Shown here: positions 10,292-22,439 of the stretch, in pieces
Layout: each line of letters begins with the position of its first letter
Numbering within the stretch: the first letter of the stretch is position 1
Assembly (NCBI GenBank): GCA_947471745.1
Contig: CANJKZ010000083.1
Coordinates: 325,001-389,000, forward strand
DNA: 64,000 nt
From: Closterium sp. Naga37s-1
Lineage: Eukaryota > Streptophyta > Zygnematophyceae > Desmidiales > Closteriaceae
Direction of reading: 5' to 3'
The notes under the pieces: generated by a model
The model's database searches: none
What the model saw: the letters and a program-made list of their open reading frames with translations, nothing else
Told to the model about the DNA's origin: nothing
Translations under genes and position numbers: made by a program

Positions 10292-13200
10292 CTACTGCTG
10301 CACGTCGTCGTCGCCGTCGCCCACGTCGGCCAAGCGCACCTGGCCGATTGCGACGGAGCACCGGTTGAAGGCCGGGTAGTGCAGCGCCTTCGTCAGGAAG
10401 TCAGCCGGCTGCTCAGTGGTTGGGATGTACCTCAGCGAGAACTTCCCGCGCTTCACCATGTGTTGCAGCCAGGCCTGTCGCCGCTCCATGTGTTTGAGGT
10501 TGCCCGTCAACCCCATGCCCTCGGCGACCGTGATGGCCGACTTGTTGTCCACGCGCAGGACAGTCGGCTTCCCGGCGTCCAGCTGCCTGAACTCTACAAG
10601 GAGGAAACGAAGCCGGCGTCCCTCCTTGCCGGCTTTGGTGGCCGCCACGTACTCCGACTCGGTCGACGACAACGTCGCGCACTTGATGCGCTGGCTCGAC
10701 CAGGAGACTGCGGCCCCTCCATAGACGAACACGTAGCCACCCGTGCTCGTCCTGTTCTGCTTGTCACCAGCGTCGTCGGCGTCCACGTAGCCGACCAGCT
10801 CTAGCGACTCAGGTCCACCGCCGAACTCCAGGGCGGTGTCACGCGTGTTGGCGAGGTAGGCGAGGCAGTGGTCGACCTCACGCCAGTGCTGGTCGCTCCT
10901 CACCGTGAGGCCGCTCCCCAGCTTGCTACAGGCGAAGGCGATGTCCGGCCTCGTCGTCGTCGCGGCGAACTGCAGCGAGCCGACCTTCTGCCGGTACTCC
11001 TCCTCCTGGCGCTCCTGTGCCTCCTCGTCGTCGAAGGTGAGCCCGGCGTAGGCGTCGACCGAGACCGGCGTCTTCGGGGTGCGCCCGGTCTGCTCCTCGT
11101 TGATGAAGCGCCTACGCAGCTTGTCGGCGTAGCCCTGCTGGTGCAGCCACAGCTTCCCCGCCGACCTGTCGCGCACAATCTCCAGCCCGAGGTACTTCTG
11201 CACTGGCGAGATCTCGCGCAGCTCGAAAGCGGCTTCCAGCAGCTCCTTCAGCTCCTCCAGCATCGCGGCGCTGCTGCTTGCGGCGAGCAGGTCGTCGACG
11301 TAGACCAGCACCCAGCAGCCCACTCCGTCGTCGCCGACCTTGAAGTACAGAGCCTCGTCGACTTGGCTCTTCTTCCACCCGGCGCCGACCAGCACGTCGT
11401 TGAGCGCCAAGTACCACAGCAGCAGCGATTGCTTCAGCCCGTACAGGCTCTTCAGCAGCTTGCACACCCGGCCGGTTCCGTCGTTGAAGTAGTCCGGCTG
11501 GGACATGTAGAGCACCCGGTTGAGCTTGCTCTGCAGGAAGGCGTTCTTCATGTCGAGCTGCATCAGGTTGAGGTTGCGAACAGCGACGATGCTGAGGAAG
11601 ATCCTCAGCGTGACGTAGCTGCCCACCGGCGCGAACGTCTCGTCGTAGTCGGCGCCGTACACCTGCGTGAAGCCCTTCACGACCAGCCTCGCCTTCTCTC
11701 GCTCGACGGTGTCGTCGATGTGGTACTTCGTCATCAACACCCACCGGTTCTTCATGATGTTAACTCCCGGCGGGCGTTCGACCAGCTCCCACGTGCCCAT
11801 GTTGATGAGGCTGCGGATCTCCTCTTCCATGGCGGCCTTCACCGCCGGACCCTTCCAGCTTGCCAACGCCACCTTCACTGTCATCGTCGAGTTATCCCAA
11901 CGGTGTTCGGGGTCGGCCTGCATGTCGGGGTCGAGCTCCGGAAACTCCTCATCCTCCTCGGCGTCGTCGTACAGCAGGTCGTCAGCATCACCGTCCACGT
12001 CGTACACCGTGGTGAAGGCAGCGGGGACGAAGAAGTCAGGCGGCCTCCGAAGTCGGCCTGAACGCCGTGGTCCTGGCTGGACCTCCTCGACGTCCCCTTC
12101 ATCGGCGCCGTCGTCGCTGTCCTCGGCGTCCTGCTGCACCTCAGTTGGCGTCCCAGCCGACTTCTCCCCTGTGGTCGGCTCCCCTGCCGACTGCCCGGTT
12201 GCTGACTGCTCCGTGGTCGGCGTCGCTGCTGCCTGCTCCCCTGTCAGCTGCTGTTCTGCAGGCGGCGTCTCCTTCACCGGCTTCACCAAAGTCGGCTGCA
12301 CCACCTGCTGCCTCCCGGTCGGCGTTAGCTTCGCTCCCACGCCGCTTTGCACAGCATCACGCCGGCCACCGGCAGCATCACGTCGGCCACCGGTGATGCT
12401 TGGGTCCGGCGCCAGAGGTGACGCCCCACTTCTCCCCTCATCGCCGGAGGAAGACGTCGGGGTCAGCCCATGCAAGTCGGCCACAAGGGGAGGGGCAGGT
12501 GGAGATCTGGGAGCAGGGACGTCCTCGGCGTCCTCTCCAGCAAGCTCACCGACCTCGGCGAGCAGAGGCAGAGTCGCCGTCGAGGTGTCCGTTGGCGGGT
12601 GAACCGGCATCCGCCCTGACGCCGGCCCGTGCGCCGACTGCCACACTTCCAGCGACATGCATTCGTAGAACACCACGTCCGACGTGGTGACCACGCAGTT
12701 GTCAGCGAGGTCGAGGAGCTCCCAGCCCTTGCTCTCCTCCGACACGTCGAGGTGAAGGCCCCACCGGGCCTTCGGCTGCAGCTTCCCACCACGCTGCTGC
12801 TCGGGGACCAAAAACTGCGCCATGCAGCCCCACACCCGTGCCAGCGACAAGTCGGGCTTCTTCCCGGTGAGCAGCTGGGACGGCGTCGTCCCCGGCGGCA
12901 GCGCCGACCGCTCTAGGCAGTTGCGGACCCAGACGGCCTGCCGCAGAGCGAGGTGCCACCAGTGGTGTTGCACGCCCATGTGCAGCAGCATCGTGTGCAC
13001 CGACTCCACCACAGTCCGCATCTCCCGCTCCGCCATGCCGTTCTGCTGCGGGGTGTACGGGCAGGTCAGGTCGTGGACGATCCCCTTCCCGTTCACGAAG
13101 TCGGTGAACTGCTGCCCGAGGAACTCCCCTCCCTGGTCAGAGCACAGCATCAACACCGACCTCTTCGTCTGCCTCTCGGCCACCGCCAGCCACTGCACGA

Positions 13201-15229
13201 ACTCCCGCAATGCATCCGACTTCTTGGCGACCGGCCTCACCCACACGTAGCGGGTCTTGCGGTCATTCAGCAGCAAGAAGTACAGGCTGCCATCCTTGGC
13301 AGCCACACGAAACGGCCCGCACAGGTCGATGTGCACGACGGCCAGTACTTCGTCAGCGCCGGAGCCTTTGTCGGGGAAGGTGTGTCGCACCAGCTTCCCA
13401 CCGACGCACGAAACACACGGTGAGTCGGCACCGGACGCCGACTGGAGGTCCAGCCCGGTGGCGACCTCGTGCTTCGCCGAGCTCCGAATGGTGTCCATGC
13501 CGACGTATGCAAGCCTCGCATGTATTCTGCCCGGCGTTGCCTTCGTCGCCGAGACGATCGCCCGCAGGGCAACGACCTCCGTGGTGGGCGTCGTTTGCTT
13601 GGCCGAGCAGGGGCGCAGGTCGGTGCAGAGTACACGCCCGGTGTAAGTTGCTCGGCCGAGCACCTTTCCCGCCGCTGAGACGAGGAGCATCCCGTCGCCG
13701 TCCTCCTGCAGCTTCACGCCGTGCTCCTTCAGCTGGCCGGCCGAAAGCAGGTTTTCTCGCACGCCCGGGACGTAGAGCACGTCGGGGATGAGCACCTGCT
13801 TCCCGGCCTCCCCTTGCAGAGCGACAGTGCCGCGACCCTGAACGTCCTGCAGCGCCCCATTGAAGCCACGCACGTGCTTCTCGTCGCCGCTCGGCTGCAG
13901 GTCCACGAAGGCCTCCTTCGTCCCTATCAGGTGGTGCGAGCAGCCGCTGTCGAGCAGGACCACCGCCGGGTTCGCCTGCATAGCTGCTGCCACCGCCTGG
14001 AAGTCCTCCCCGGCCTCCGGCGCCAACGAGACAGTCGGCTCCACGACGCCGACCAGCGAGCACGACGCCGCCTTATCGCCTCGCTCCTTGCCGCCAGCAG
14101 AGGAGTCGGCGTCCTTCGCCGAGATCGACTTGGTCGACTGCTTCTCCTTGCGCGGCTTGTTTCCCCCTCGATGAGGACGACGACTGCCAGACCTTCCGCG
14201 GCCTCCCTTGGCGTCATCGTCGTCGGAGTCACTGCGGTCGGGGCATTCGAAGGAGAGGTGGTCGGGATCGCCGCACAGCCAGCATTCCTGGCGCCGACCT
14301 CCTCCTCCACGACCGCTATCCTTGGCCGACTTCTTCTTGTCGTCGTCCCTGCTCGGCTTCCAACCACTGCTACCGCCGCCGCCAGACTGCCCGCGCTGCC
14401 CCGGTCGGCCACCTTGCTTCGCCGGGGCGACGAAGTTTGCCTGCGCCAAGAGCTCCTGTGACCGCTCTGCCTCCTGCATCGCCTCGTCCTGCAGGATGTA
14501 CGAGGTCAAGTTGTCCTCGTTGAGCGTCGTCCTCGTGCTCGGCGCCATTGACAGCCGCTTCAGAAGGTTGTAGCTGCTCGAGAGTCCCTGCATCACGTGG
14601 GTGACGTACGACGCCGTCGAGTACTGCGCGCCGGCCATCCTGATGGTGGCGAGAATTCGCCGAGCTCAGTTGAAGTAGTCGGTCGCCGTCTCATCGTCGC
14701 CCATACGCAGATGCGTCAGCTGTCCCTCCAGCTGGGCGATGAACAAGTCGTCGGTGACCTGGTAGGTCGACTCGATGAAGTGCCACGCCCGGTGGCCGGC
14801 GTCGAGGTACTCCCGGCACCACTTCAAGGCGATCTGCACGCCCGGCGAGCAGCACCGCGAGATGACCGTGAAGGTCAACAGCTGCACGGCGCGAAACTCC
14901 GCTCGTAAGTCGGCGTGATGCTCCTCCGACGTCGCCACGGTCCCTCGGGCGAAGCCGATCAGCCCGGCCATCTCCAGCTGGGGCTCGATAGCTTCCTTCC
15001 AGGTGAGTATGTCCTGTCGACCAACGAGCGGCGGGGTCACCAAGATCCTGTCCGGCGTAAACTTGAAGTAGCCGTAGCTCGGTGCAATCCCGCCCGCCGT
15101 CACCTGGGTCGCCGACATCGGTGACACTCCACTTCGACGCCCACCGGCGTCGCCCTGCGAGGAGCCTGCAGCCGCCGACGACTGCATCCCTCGCGCCTGA
15201 ACGCCGCCGGCTTCACCGGCGTGTATCAC
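10292..15229 (-). pseudogene. copia-1 gag-pol, one in-frame TGA inside gag
   Basis: A single frame of about 1,640 codons is broken only by TGA at 14666-14668. Before the stop: the UBN2-type gag segment (ILTWKEAIEPQLEMAGLIGF through DDETATDYFN). After the stop, continuing in the same frame: the rest of gag, a zinc knuckle (CWLCGDPDHLSFEC), an aspartic protease (VVLLDSGCSHHLIG), and a pre-integrase zinc region. Then come an integrase core with D/D/E signatures (VVHIDLCGPF, CSDQGGEF, PQQNGMAERE), reverse transcriptase with YVDD, and RNase H (GYVDADDAGD, STESEYVAA). The pre-integrase motif reads RLAYVG where RLGHVG is usual, so one zinc-binding His is replaced. The stop lies in mid-gag, not at a gag/pol border, which fits a point mutation better than programmed readthrough. 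Confidence 0.88.
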
Positions 15230-15292
15230 ACCTCGTTGCCTCGACGTGCCTCCCGCACTGCTGCCGACCTGACCTCCACCGGCGAAGCAGAG

Positions 15293-17236
15293 TCAAGAAG
15301 TGAGCAAGTGAGGGACAGTAGGTACAAGGCCTAGAACAGTACAGAAACGCTGATGATCACAAGGCTGAAGCGCCTTGGTGAACACATCAGCAGTGTTGGC
15401 CTGAGTGGCCACGTAACGCAGACGAAGCTGACCACGCTGCTGTAGCTCTCGAGCAAGGAAGTAGCGCAGAGCAATGTGCTTCGTTCTGTGCTCCAGTCTG
15501 TGCTCCTCACACAAGGCAATGGCGGCCTTGTTGTCAACGTACAGAACTGGAGGAGAACGAGGCTGCTCTCCTAGGTCGGTCAGCAGGTAGGTGAGCCAGC
15601 GTAACTCCTGTGCAGCCATGGCTGTGGCGTAGATCTCAGCCTCACAACTGGAGCTGAGAACAGAGGAAGAGCGAGTAGAACGCCAAGAAACTGAACCAGA
15701 GCCAAGGCTGAAGGTGTAACCCTGAGACGACCGCTGCGTAGCCTGGTCGTCTGCCCAAGAAGCGTCTGAGTGACCAGTGAGGACAACGTCGCTCCGACCT
15801 CCAAGCACGAGCCCCATGCCCGACGTACTGCACAAGTAGCGCGCAACACCCTCTTAGCGGCATCCATGTGCTCCTTCCGGTGACGGCCGGGAGCGACATA
15901 GCGTGCTAGGATGCTAAGAGGGTATGCCAGGTCAGGTCGAGTGCAGGTCATCAGGTACATGAGGCAGCCCACAAGCTCTGGATACGGGCCACTCGGCTCT
16001 ACGGACTCATCCGAAGGCAGAGCTGAGAGCGAGTGACCGGTAGGCAGGGGAGTGGACTGAGGCGAGGAGTACGTGAAGCGGAAGCGCTGAAGGACCTGCT
16101 GCACCATGTGTGACTGAGTCAAGGTGATGGTGCGGCGTGCTCTGTCCCGGGTGATCCGCAAGCCAAGATAGCTTGTCAGCTCACCCAGGTCTGTGCACGT
16201 GTGTCTCTTCTGCAGCTCCGACTTCACGTGGGCGAGTGCCTCAGTGTCAGCAGTAGCAAAGACCAAGTCGTCTACGTAAACAAGAACGTAGAACGGCGGC
16301 AGAGTGGTGTCGGTGCGTAGAAACAGCGAGGGGTCAGCAGTAGAGGGAGCAAAGCCAAGAGTAGCAAGAGTAGTCCTCAGTGTGTCGTGCCACTCACGGG
16401 GTGCCTGGCGGAGACCGTAGACTGGCCGCCGGAGGCTCCACTGGGTACCAGGAGGGAACGACCCAGTGAAGCCAGGTGGGCGGCGCAGCCAGATCTCCTC
16501 GTGCAGGCTGCCCTGTAAGAACGCAGTGCTGAAGTCAAGAGAGTGGAGCTCGTAGTCACGCTGAGCGGCGACGTGCAGCAGAACCCGAAGAGTGGTCATC
16601 TTCGGGGTCGGGGAGAAGGTCTGGAAGAAGTCAACTCCCTCTCGCTGACTGAAGCCTCGTGCAACGTAACGCGCCTTGAAGACAGGCGGAGAACCCGGCG
16701 GCCGCTTCACCCTGAAAATCCACATGCCACTGACGATGTTCGCCCCAGGCGGGGGAACCTCGTCGGCGTAGGTGCCTGTGGACTTCCAGGAAGCCATCTC
16801 TGCGTCCATGTCTGTCTGCCACTGAGAGGAGTAGGGACCCTCCATCGCCTCTGCGTAAGAGCGTGGGGTCGGGATGTCTGGTGCATCCGGGTCTCCCTCA
16901 GGGGCAACTAGCATGGACACGAGATGAGGCAAAGCAGCGGCAAAACACTCAAACTCCTCCTACCTGTCCTCAAGGACGTCCGTGCCAAGAGCACACTCAC
17001 CCCCGACGGACGGAGGACAGACAGACTCAGACTCAGCAACAAGGCTAGCGGCATAGTCTAGACGACAGGCAGCAGCAAAGTCAACAAGCTCAGCGACTAG
17101 AGCAGACGCAGCGAAGGACTCAAAGGAAGGGTCAGTGACAACAGTGGCAAGAAGACGCGTGACAGTAGGACTGGCAGCACGGAGAGTGTCAGACTCCGGG
17201 TCAGCAAGAGCAGGAAGAGAGGACGCTGGTGGAGAC
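15293..17236 (-). pseudogene. copia-2 reverse transcriptase-RNase H, with a stop and a frameshift
   Basis: Continues the copia-2 polyprotein after the insertion. A TAG at 16960-16962 stands where copia-4 encodes Gln (VLEDRQ). RT follows with DFSTAFLQGSLHEEIWLRRP, YGLRQAPREW and YVDDLVFA. At about 15,845 the frame shifts at CGCGCTAC, where two extra bases (GC) sit relative to the family sequence. RNase H continues in the second frame (GHSDASWADD, SSSCEAEIYA, LYVDNKAAIAL, TADVFTKAL) and ends with LLTS-stop at 15293. The gene is inactivated by at least three lesions, counting the solo LTR. Confidence 0.87.
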
Positions 17237-18253
17237 TGTTATAGTCTGCAGTCCACTTAGGGGTCGCGGATGCCCATGAAACCGCCTAAGCAGAATCTGA
17301 CGTCTTCAAACCGCCTCTGTTCAAAACGCCGTCACGATCAGCTTCGAAAACATACGAGGCTGAAACTTGGACAGCGGTTAGCCTTAGGTGTCTGCTTTCC
17401 AACGGTATATTACTTGCTATTATCAGAGGTGTGTGCACTACGCAGTGAACGAAAACGTAAGCTCGGCTGAAAAACGTGTATTCTCATTGATGCAAGGAAG
17501 AGGTGAGTACAACATTGCCTAGGGGACTCATAAGGGGTTGGGTCATCCTAGGAACTCAGAGAAGGTTGAGTCCTAGGGGAGAAAGGCTAGAGAAGGATGG
17601 GAAACGTCCTAGCTAGGTCAGCAAAGCCAACCACACTTGGATGTTCAGAGCTGTACTCAAGGCTACCAATAGTGAGTCAAGCCAACATGAGTCAGCTTGT
17701 CTTCCCACTTGCACCCTCTTGCAAGCTGCTTCCAGGAAGACCACACTTCTCAAAAGGAGGGTTGTAGAGTCCCACTTGACCACCTGTACTTCTTGTCTCA
17801 TTCTCTGTCCCTGCACCATTGGCATGACAACAATGAAAGGGTGGCAAGGGAAATGCTGCCAACAGTGCACCATGACTACGGAACAGTGAATTTCGGCAGC
17901 TGTCACGCAATGCTCAGATGTTGGATCGTTCTGAAACTTGGTGACCACCTGCACAGCGGGGCAAAGGACTGCCAGACCGAATTTCAGACCAATCAGATGT
18001 CGGTAGACGAGTCAGCAGCCGAAATGGTGAACTCGGGTGTTACCAAAAAGGAGTAACACACACTTCCGGGATGCCATAAGTCTTGAAACATAAAATGTTG
18101 TCATGCCTTGGTAACTGCTTCAAAAACTCTGAAACTTTGAGGGTTTGAAGAACACATGTTGAACAACCTCCTCAAAAAATTCCACAAGCTGAGCAGGCTT
18201 GTAGGCCGAATGGGAGTGCGATGACCGTGCCACTGTAATGTGTTGGCACAACA
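17237..18253. mobile_element. Solo-LTR-like insertion (1,017 bp) with 5-bp target duplication
   Basis: It begins TGTTATAG and ends GGCACAACA, so TGTT...AACA form the inverted ends expected of an LTR. GAGAC flanks it on both sides (17232-17236 and 18254-18258). Removing it rejoins the copia-2 frame as predicted from the related copia-4. No coding region, primer-binding site or second LTR was seen inside, so a solo LTR left by LTR-LTR recombination is most likely; a non-autonomous element is the alternative. Confidence 0.88.
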
Positions 18254-18258
18254 GAGAC

Positions 18259-21200
18259 GGCATTGGGACACGCTGTGGAGCAGTAGAGGGACGCAGGGTC
18301 ATATAGTGAGTGCCAAGGACAGGAGGAGGACGCTGACGCGGAGCACGACGACCAGCGCGGACAGCGCGGACAGGCGACTCTGGACGCGACTCAGGCGACG
18401 GAGGATGAGACTCAGGCTCACGACGCTCCGTAAGGCCTCCCGTCGGCGCAGTGTAGGGAGAAGGACCAGGAAGTGGAGAGACCGGCTGTAACTGTGACTG
18501 CGACTGGACAGGCGGTGGACTCAGTAGGGGAGGAGTAGGACCAGGAGAGGGCGGAAGGCCAAGAACCTGCTGAAGGAGCGGAACGTAGTACGGTCGTGGC
18601 CGCTCAGCACCTCCAGCTCCAGCAGCACCTCCAGCAGCACCAGCAGCACCGCCAGTAGCAGCAGTACCTCCAGCAGTTCCAGCAGCTCCAGCACCAGCAG
18701 CACCTCCAGCAGCGCCAGCAGCACCACCAGCAGCACCAGCAGCACCGCCAGCAGCAGCAGTACTTCCAGCAGCTCCAGCACCAGCAGCACCGCCAGCAGC
18801 AGCAGTACCGCCAGCAGCTCTAGTAGCTCCAGCACCAGCAGCACCTCCAGCAGCAGCAGTACCTCCAGTAGCTCCAGCAGCACCAGCACCAGCAGTACCT
18901 CCAGCAGCTCCAGCAGCGCCAGTAGCAGCAGCACCAGGGTCCGCGACACCAGGAGCACCACTCCGGAGACTGCAGCGCCGAGCGTACCACTCTCGAAGCC
19001 GCTGGGGAGAGGGTAGCTCCCGCCTAGGAGGGGAAGCACGACCACCAGCTCCAGCAGCACTCCGAGCACTGCAGTACTGTAAGTACCACTCACGTAGCTG
19101 CTGTGAGGAGAGAGCTCCTCCAGGTGTAGCACGCTCAGTCTCAGCACCCCCAGACTCAGCACCCGAAGGCTCCGCACCCCCAGGCTCAGCACCCCCAGAC
19201 TCCGCAGTCCCAGGCTCCGCACCCCCAGGCTCAGCACCCCCAGACTCCGCAGCCCCAGGCTCCGCACCCCCAGGCTCAGCAACCCCAGGCTCCGCACGCT
19301 CAGGCTCAGCACCCCTAGCAGGACGAGAGTCGACAGCTACCTCGACAGGCTCAACCGGGTCTACCTGGGACACACCTGAGGGAGCGGCACCCTGAGGGGG
19401 GAGGGGGTCTACCACAGCAGCACCTGGTGCGAGGAAGAGAGGCGGGGGGGGGAGCGGGGCAGTGCGGTAGGGGAAGAGGCGGTAGTAGGGCACCGACTCG
19501 TCAAAAGTGACGTCCTGAGAGGCGAGGACACGGCGCGAGGTGGCGTGGTAAAACTGCCAACCAGAAGCGTCCGGGACAAAGCCAAGGAAGACACAAGGAA
19601 CAGCGTGGGAGGAGAGTTTGTCCGCGGACGTACCGCGAACAAAAGCTCGACATCCCCAGACCCGAAAACGCGACGCATCGCCAACCTCTCCCGTCCAACG
19701 CAGTGTCGGCGAAGTCTCCGGAGCGGAGACACGGGGCCAGAGGTTGAGCTGATGCGCAGCGTAGCGGACCGCAAACGGCCACAGAAAGTGGGGGGCAGCC
19801 GCATGGATCAAGGAGGTACGAGCGATCTCCATGACCAAGCCAATGCGGCGCTCAGCAACCCCATTCTGCTGTGGAGAGGCCGGAAGCGTGAACGACTGGC
19901 GGATGCCGTGCTCCGCACAGTAGGCTGCCAAGAGGTCGGAGGAGAACTCACCACCTCTGTCAGAGTGCAGACGCAGGACAGGAAAGTCCGAGTGGAACCT
20001 CTCGCTGAGCTGGAGACGAGAAGCGCGGATCCAAGGGATCAAAACATCAGGGACCTCACCCTTGGTGCGCAAGGGGAAGACCGTGGTGTAGCGCGAGTAG
20101 TCGTCAACAACGATCAGGAAGTACCTCTCCTGACCCTGTCCACGGACGCGGGCTGGGCCCCACACGTCCATGTGGAGCGTCTGCAAGGGAGCAGTCGTCG
20201 GGGGAAACGAGGAGGAGTGAGGAGCGGCGCGCTGCCGCCCCTCGACACAGGGAAGACAGGGAGGAGCAGGCGAGGGTGGGAGGGGAGGTAGAACCCTGGG
20301 AAGACCAGAGACAAGGTACCGTGTGTGCATGCCACGAAGGCGCTGCACTGACGGGTGACCAAGGCGGTGGTGCCAGAGGACGGTCTCGTGCGCTAGAGAG
20401 CGACACGAACAGGGGGCCGACAGCTGACCTGATGCAGACGCAGTCGCAGCTACCTGAGGGGACTCAGTGGTCAGTGTGTACAGGTCCGACCCCGGCTGCC
20501 GAGTGAAGGTAGCCAGGTGACGGCCCGTCCGAGCACACGTGCAGTGTGTCACGCGCTCGTAGGCAGGGGTGAACTGGTGGACACCCGCGTCCTGGAGCGC
20601 ACAACCCGCCACCAAGTTCGTAGTGAACGAGGGGAGGTGGAGACCTGACAGTGTGCCCGACGGAACCGCAGGACAAGGAAGGACAGTGGAGGAGGTCGCA
20701 ATGACCGGACCCCCAGAGGGGTCAGCGAGGGAGACAGCAACTGGCCGAGCAAGCTGCTCAAGGGCAGTGCGGTCACGAAAGAAACAGCGAGAAGCACCAG
20801 AGTCCAGTGTGAAGGTGAGCAGTGCCTCAGTAGACTCAGTACTAGGGGGCGCAGACTCACGAGTACCTAGAGCAGCAGTCTCACCAGCACCTGGGGCAGT
20901 AGACACGCGAGTACCTGGAGCGGCAGCCTCACCAGCACCTAGGGCAACAGACGCACTAGCACCTAGAGCGGCAGCCTCACTGGTCCGAATGCCCGGGTCG
21001 GGCGGAACACGCAGGTACTGAGCACCCTCTCCACTAGTAGACAACACATACATGGCAGTGAGAATAGCATCAAAGTCTAGAGCATAGATATCAATGTTTT
21101 TCTTCATAAGATCAGCCCAGCGGGGCAGCTCAGTGGCAGCAGGGAACTGAGTACGCCAAGCGTCGTCGAGGCGGGAGAAGCAGCGCTGCGCGGTGTGCGC

Positions 21201-22346
21201 CCTCCCACACGTCTGACCAGTGCGGTCACCAGTGCGGATGACGTACGTGCAGCTAAGGACACCCCCCCCCCCGTGCTGAGAGTACCACTCACGAAGCTCC
21301 TGGGGCGACGGAGTGTGCTGCTGGCTCTGGCCACTGCCAGCGCCTCCACGACCACCACCGCCGCCACCACCTCGACCACCCCCGCCCCTGCCGCCGCCGC
21401 GTCCACTGCCGCCCCCACCACCGCCCCCGCCCCTGCCACCTCCCCCGCCGCTGCCGCCACCACCCCCACCGCTGCCAGTAGTCCCTCCAGCCCCACCACC
21501 ACCCCCACCGCCGCTACCGCCCCCACCACCGCCTCCCCCGCCGTCACCTCCGCCTCCCTTGCCCCCTTTGCCCTTGCCGCTGCGGCGCCAGCTCGAAGCG
21601 GACGCAGTCCCGACCTTCTCAGCACCAAAGAGGTCGACAGCAGAAGCAGAGGCTACAGAGGGAAGAAGGGGGGAAGGGGAACACCCCTCAAAGAAAGGGG
21701 TGCGGGGGTCGCCGCGAGAGGCACCTACAGCAACTATGCTAGCCTCAGCTGCAAGTAGCTCCTTCTCGAGGAGGGCAATGGTGAGCTCAGTGGGGCAGCG
21801 AGCTAGGAAGTGATCCCTGACTGTACGTAGAGTGTCAGGGAGGCGGGTGACTAGGTGGTAGAGAGTGAGCCAGAGCGGGGGGGGGTTCGTGGCAAGGAAA
21901 TCATCGGGCATAGCGGCACGGAAGCGGGCCTCACTAGTACGGAGGTGCGTGATGAGGTCAGCGACTGTGTGGAAAGAGGACAGGTCGGGGAACAGGTAGG
22001 GGAGTGAGAGACGGCCTAGCGCGGCAGAGGCAGGTGAGGAGTAGCGGGCAACGACAGCAGTGTACAGTGCCTGTGCAGTCTTGTGCTGGCCAAAGTGCTC
22101 GCGCTCATCTATCGGCAGGGAGTTGCGAATAGCAAAGCGAGCGTGGGCGTCACGAGTCTGCCACTGTGAGCGGGTAGTGCTGTCAGCAGTAGCAGCAGGG
22201 GCAGTGGCATGGCCTAAGGCGTGATCGTACAGTGAGATGTCCTCCTTGGCAGTGAGCTGTAGGAAGAGGTGCAGGTCATCTAGCCAAGTGTCAAACTTCA
22301 CTGGGCGGCCCTCAGCATCGAAAGCTAGCACTGGAGGGCTAGCCAT
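18259..22346 (-). pseudogene. copia-2 gag-protease-integrase
   Basis: Open from ATG 22346 into the inserted LTR. Domains in order: a UBN2-like gag (FDTWLDDLHLFLQL through VRDHFLARCPTEL) and a glycine-rich linker. Next is a variant zinc knuckle with spacing C-X13-C-X3-H-X4-C (CTYVIRTGDRTGQTC then GRAHTAQRC). Then come protease (FTLDSGASRCFF), pre-integrase HHCC (WHHRLGHPS), and the integrase core (MDVWGPARV, LHSDRGGEF, PQQNGVAERR). A long Ala/Gly/Pro/Glu-rich tail connects to RT. The motif LREWY occurs before the zinc knuckle and twice more in the tail. The natural frame stops at the insertion boundary (18253/18254); downstream codons to 18120 belong to the inserted LTR. Confidence 0.88.
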
Positions 22347-22439
22347 AGTAGCAGTAGGAGCAGTAGCAGTAGTAGTAGCAGGAACAGTAGCAGTAGTAAC
22401 AGCAGGCGAGACCCTAACAGCAGCAGGCAGTGCGACTCA

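Larger units (their letters stand above)
9131..15290 (-). mobile_element. Ty1/copia element 1 (family B), 5' end truncated
   Basis: Internal gag-pol lies on the minus strand at 10292-15229. The 3' untranslated part and presumed 3' LTR occupy roughly 9131-10290, but without a second LTR copy their limits cannot be fixed. On the 5' side the open gag frame runs right up to the stop codon of copia-2 at 15293-15295. No primer-binding site or 5' LTR is present, so the 5' end has been lost. The element interrupts the pogo-like transposon. Confidence 0.8.

Noticed and set aside
10868..12602. Plus-strand frames of 300-400 codons opposite copia-1 pol
   Set aside because: Shadows of the GC-rich pol frame; the minus strand carries all the recognisable domains.
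14660..14670. Programmed gag/pol stop-codon readthrough in copia-1
   Set aside because: The stop is in the middle of gag upstream of the zinc knuckle, not at the gag-pol border, so a point mutation is the simpler reading. It is kept as a finding for checking.
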